Assembly (NCBI RefSeq): GCF_964340395.1
Contig: NC_135559.1
Location: forward strand, 982,501-1,017,500
Length of the DNA: 35,000 nucleotides
Reading direction: 5' to 3'
Source: Glandiceps talaboti
Taxonomy: Eukaryota > Hemichordata > Enteropneusta > Spengelidae
Shown here one piece after another: positions 31,986-35,000 of this stretch. Made by a program: the position numbers and the translations under genes. Position 1 is the first letter of the stretch; every line of letters begins with the position of its first letter. The notes below the pieces were generated by a model. That model saw only the letters and a list, made by a program, of their open reading frames with translations, was not told where the DNA came from and did not search any database.

Positions 31986-32850
31986 CAGGGCCGTAGCCTG
32001 ATCAAATTGCCAGGGGGGCAGAACTTTGTCTTGGTGCACTCATGCATTTAAAATTTGGAAAAGTGGCTGATTTACATTTTTTTCTGCCATTCACAAAACT
32101 TTTATTTTATGGCCAAACCAAAAGAAAACATTCGAGGAAACTTCAAGCTGTGATGACGCTGCTGACGATTCAGAGTGATATTGTGTTCACTCACAAACGG
32201 ACCTTTTCAGGGCCACCAAATATTCCAAAAAGAGATCTGTCCAGATATTCGAAAACGAGATCTGCCGTTTTATCAGTAAATAATTTAGTATGAGGAACAC
32301 GATGTAAATTAGATCGAGCGCATCTTCGGAGTCACTGCATGCAGGCGACCTCACGTTGAACGACTTTTTTCCTTTGAAGTGATAAAAAATGCTATGCTTA
32401 CCCTGTACTGTCTGTTTCCTGACAAATGTCAAAATATATTTTTGGGGGGTTTCACTCTCTGACATTATTGCGACTTGCTGTCTTCAAATGAAGGAGACTT
32501 TCAAGACTACTGTTACTCGCCGAAAATGCACAGTGCATGTACGCGCATCGTTTGCACTTTACGGCACGAAGAATTTTTAATTCGCTACTATGCAAAAAGT
32601 TACAATATTTTAACTGGATACATTTTTATTCAAAGCGTACAGAGAGACATAGAGGAGTTAGTGTAAGTACAGTCACTTTTGACTTTAGTGAACCATCAAT
32701 TAAAATCGCGCGTGCTTAGGAATCGTCACGTAAGTAACGATTTTAATAACATCGCTATGTATTCGAAAAGTTGCATTTCCCCCCTAAAAATCTGAGGGGG
32801 GGGGGGCAGGTGCCCCCTGCGCCCCCCCCCCCCCCCAGGCTCCGGTAATG
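31986..32850. mobile_element. putative non-autonomous terminal-inverted-repeat transposon
   Basis: The left end CAGGGCCGTAGCCTG and the reverse complement of the right end, CATTACCGGAGCCTG, match at 11 of 15 positions, and both lead into G-rich sequence on their own strand. The CAGxGxCGTAGCC start with a following G run is common among invertebrate hAT-type elements. The interior (about 830 bp) has short ORFs up to 92 codons (32187-32465 on -), none resembling a transposase. No clear 8-bp target duplication was seen, so the boundaries are tentative. The right end holds G11 (32796-32806) and C15 (32822-32836) separated by a short stem, which can form a hairpin or quadruplex. Confidence 0.45.
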
Positions 32851-33857
32851 GCTTATATGTTCTGGTTCTATCAGTCACACTGCGGCAGTCAATTTGTAGG
32901 TGGACAGGTAACAGACCAGCTGAAGCCAAACGCCGGTTTTAATTGTGCTCACAATTCGACATGATAGATCGTAAAAATACTTTGACTGCATACAAACAAA
33001 TTGAATATAAAAGAATTACTTTACGGTATGCACATCAGTTTTGATAAGGCCAAGTATTCGATATGAGAGATCGTAAAAGTATTTAGACTGCAGGACTGTA
33101 TAAATCATTGTAAAATGGCGTGCCTTTGAAAACCAAACTATAGAAATACATTTAAAAAATGGTGTGCCTTGGAAAAGTACTCTAAAAGCTCATTCAGAAG
33201 TTTTAATTAACTACAATATTCAAAGTGATAGCCATAGAAGGACTTTGACTACTTGAACATAAGAAGCGTGTTCCATGATTAAGTTGTAAAATATTACCAT
33301 GCAAGGGCGTTCACCGCATATGTGCACAAAATGAAATGGGTTGCTGTGACCAAGCATTGTAATTTACAGTATGCCGTAAAACAGTGTTGCCAATAGCAAT
33401 TGATCATTGCATGTCTTGCTAGCTATAATTATAGCGCAACAAACACGTCACTATTCTAGATTAATTTTCATTTTCCCAAGATCATTACTTCTCATCGCAA
33501 ATCTCATCGTCTCAATGTATACCACTTATATTTGATATTTAAAAGTCGCCAGTCGTGATTGTACGGCCTTGTTAAGCACGGACAGGAGATTATAGAGAAC
33601 CATCAAGACATCGCAATTTAGTCTCTCTATACTCGAGTACACGCTGTGAAATTACAATTATAATATCTTTAAACACAAACATAATATCAAATGTTTACAT
33701 GTGCATCTTTAGAAGACAACATTTCGAGCTCTGTGATTGGTGATGCGATTTTGACGTCATCCTGAAATGTTGGTATTTGCACTGTATTATCCAAATACCT
33801 CTATTCCGTCAACTAGGCTGCCTTTTGTCATTATTATAGAATTTACATATTTAACAA
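32851..33857. other. 1 kb without recognised features
   Basis: Mixed AT-rich sequence. A pair of diverged short direct repeats (GATCGTAAAA-TACTTTGACTGCA near 32969 and GATCGTAAAAGTATTTAGACTGCA near 33070) spaced about 101 bp suggests an old duplication. No gene was seen. Confidence 0.4.
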
Positions 33858-34671
33858 ATCCATATGCGATTCAACTAAGATATTAAATTCAGATCCATAT
33901 GCTATTCAACTGACTTAACTGTCAAATATTAAATTCAGATCCATATGCGATTCAACTGACTTAATTGTGAAATATTAAATTCAGATCCATATGCTATTCA
34001 ACTGACTTAATTGTCAAATATTAATTTCACATCCATATGCGATTCAACTGACTTGATTGTCAGATTTTAAATTCAGATCCATATGCGATTCAACTGACTT
34101 AATTGTCAAATATTACATTCAGATCCATATGCGATTCAACTGACTTATTAATTGTGAAATATTAAATTCAGATCCATATGCGATTCAACTGACTTAATTG
34201 TGAAATATTAAATTCAGATCCATATGCGATTCAACTGACTTAATTGTGAAATATTAAATTCAGATTCAACTGACTTAATTGTCAAATATTAAATTCAGAT
34301 TCATATGCTATTCAACTGACTTAATTGTCAAATATTTTCCAGATCCATATGCGATTCAACTGACTTAATTGTGAAATATTAAATTCAGATCCATATGCGA
34401 TTCAACTGACTTAATTGTGAAATATTAAATTCAGATTCAACTGACTTAATTGTCAAATATTAAATTCAGATTCATATGCTATTCAACTGACTTAATTGTC
34501 AAATATTTTCCAGATCCATATGCGATTCAACTAAAATATTAAATTCAGATCCATATGCTATTCAACTTACTTAATTGTCAAATATTAAATTCAGATTCAT
34601 ATGCGATTCAACTGATGACTTAATTGTCAAATATTTTCCAGATCCATATGCGATTCAACTGATTTAATTGT
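33858..34671. repeat. 46-bp satellite, about 19 units with higher-order repeat
   Basis: The consensus unit is AGATCCATATGCGATTCAAC followed by TGACTTAATTGTGAAATATT and AAATTC. About 17 units keep CATATG. Two carry the same internal deletion (CAGATTCAACTG at 34261 and 34432), and three carry ATTTTCCAG in place of AAATTCAG. The deletion unit and its neighbours recur as a block offset by 171 bp, which shows recent higher-order duplication. Noncoding. Confidence 0.96.
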
Positions 34672-34689
34672 CACAGACACTAAACAAAT

Positions 34690-34785
34690 GTTCGTAGAAA
34701 GCCTCAGCTTTGTTGCACAAGACAACTGACTCTTTGCACGAAACCACGTAGCAACAATAGCTTTCTTGTCTTCTTCAGCTGTATA
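34690..34785 (-). CDS. possible exon 2 of an unidentified - strand gene
   Basis: The - strand from 34785 reads YTAEEDKKAIVATWFRAKSQ and remains open into the satellite. It follows a plausible acceptor (CTAGAGACAG) in phase 0, matching the proposed donor of the upstream stretch at 34881. The composition (Lys, Glu, Ala, Trp) is unlike the surrounding AT-rich noise. I see no family I can name with confidence. A TAEEDKKxIVxxW start loosely recalls a globin A helix, but nothing downstream supports that. The 3' end is undefined. Confidence 0.22.
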
Positions 34786-34880
34786 CTGTCTCTAGACAAC
34801 TTCGGTTCTCTTTGGATGCGCGTCTAATGAAAACACACCAAATTGGTGAATCAATCTGGAAACCCCCCCCCCCTCCCCAC

Positions 34881-35000
34881 AGTCTTCGTCATCTCCACTC
34901 TAAGCCATCCTTCCGCTGTGTTCTTTAAAGTCTTCCACTTATCGCTTTCATTCCTCTCTGCATCTGTCGTTTTCTGTGTTGTTGCCATCATTCCAATTGT
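34881..35000 (-). CDS. possible exon 1 of an unidentified - strand gene, running off the window
   Basis: On the - strand the sequence is open from the window edge. Two consecutive ATG codons (34991 and 34988) begin MMATTQKTTDAERNESDKWK, followed by TLKNTAEGWLRVEMTKT. A GTGGGG donor could end the exon at 34881; without splicing the frame would run through a G11 tract to a stop at 34851-34853. It is polar and rich in Thr, Lys and Glu with two Trp. The frame is open upstream of the ATGs too, so it could also be an internal exon. No known domain was recognised. Confidence 0.27.

Noticed and set aside
32187-32465. 92-codon ORF as a transposase fragment of the putative hAT element
   Set aside because: No BED finger, DDE or dimerisation motif could be seen.

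Overview
The window looks like nuclear DNA of an invertebrate animal, probably marine. It is A+T-rich and gene-poor, with GT-AG introns, long ATGT/ACAT, TA and CA microsatellites, tRNA-derived SINEs and decayed retroelements. The coding match (a receptor-type guanylate cyclase ectodomain) and the SINE types fit a deuterostome or lophotrochozoan, but I cannot name the phylum.

Only one protein-coding gene is well supported. Two + strand exons (28956-29269 and 30829-31207) are joined in matching phase 0 across a 1.56 kb intron. They encode the C-terminal half of a type I periplasmic-binding-like (ANF receptor) ligand-binding domain of a natriuretic-peptide/speract-receptor-like guanylate cyclase. 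The 5' exons, the transmembrane segment, the kinase homology domain and the cyclase domain were not found here. A weaker candidate is a pair of short coding-like stretches on the - strand at the right edge (34690-35000).

The most interesting item is at 13826-13970 on the - strand. It is a complete type I hammerhead ribozyme core: CTGATGA, a perfect 6-bp stem II, GAAAC, a 3-bp stem III with a 2-nt loop, and a GTA cleavage triplet. Its stem I continues into a perfect 43-bp inverted repeat. It lies among three long TA arrays, a 163-bp segmental duplication and a tRNA-like sequence, a setting that resembles Penelope-like elements or retrozymes. A 10-nt bulge in stem I repeats the stem II sequence, so the RNA could switch to an alternative, inactive pairing. 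Looser sequences of similar type occur near 17.5, 17.9 and 22.75 kb.

Layout: 0-5 kb holds a 70-bp tandem repeat, a possible promoter with two palindromic CCAAT boxes, an ATGT/GGAT/GACA microsatellite block and a 50-bp tandem repeat. 5-9.3 kb holds two tRNA-derived SINEs, a frameshifted LINE reverse-transcriptase C-terminus, an inverted duplication and a retroelement-like 3' tail. 9.3-13.4 kb has nothing recognisable apart from one unsupported hydrophobic ORF. 13.4-14.5 kb is the ribozyme complex followed by a 26-27-bp tandem repeat rich in AGGTCA. 14.5-28.9 kb is mostly unannotatable AT-rich DNA with a 21-bp satellite at 19-19.7 kb. 28.9-31.6 kb is the receptor gene and its repeat-filled introns. 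32-32.85 kb is a putative terminal-inverted-repeat transposon, and 33.86-34.67 kb is a 46-bp satellite with higher-order structure.
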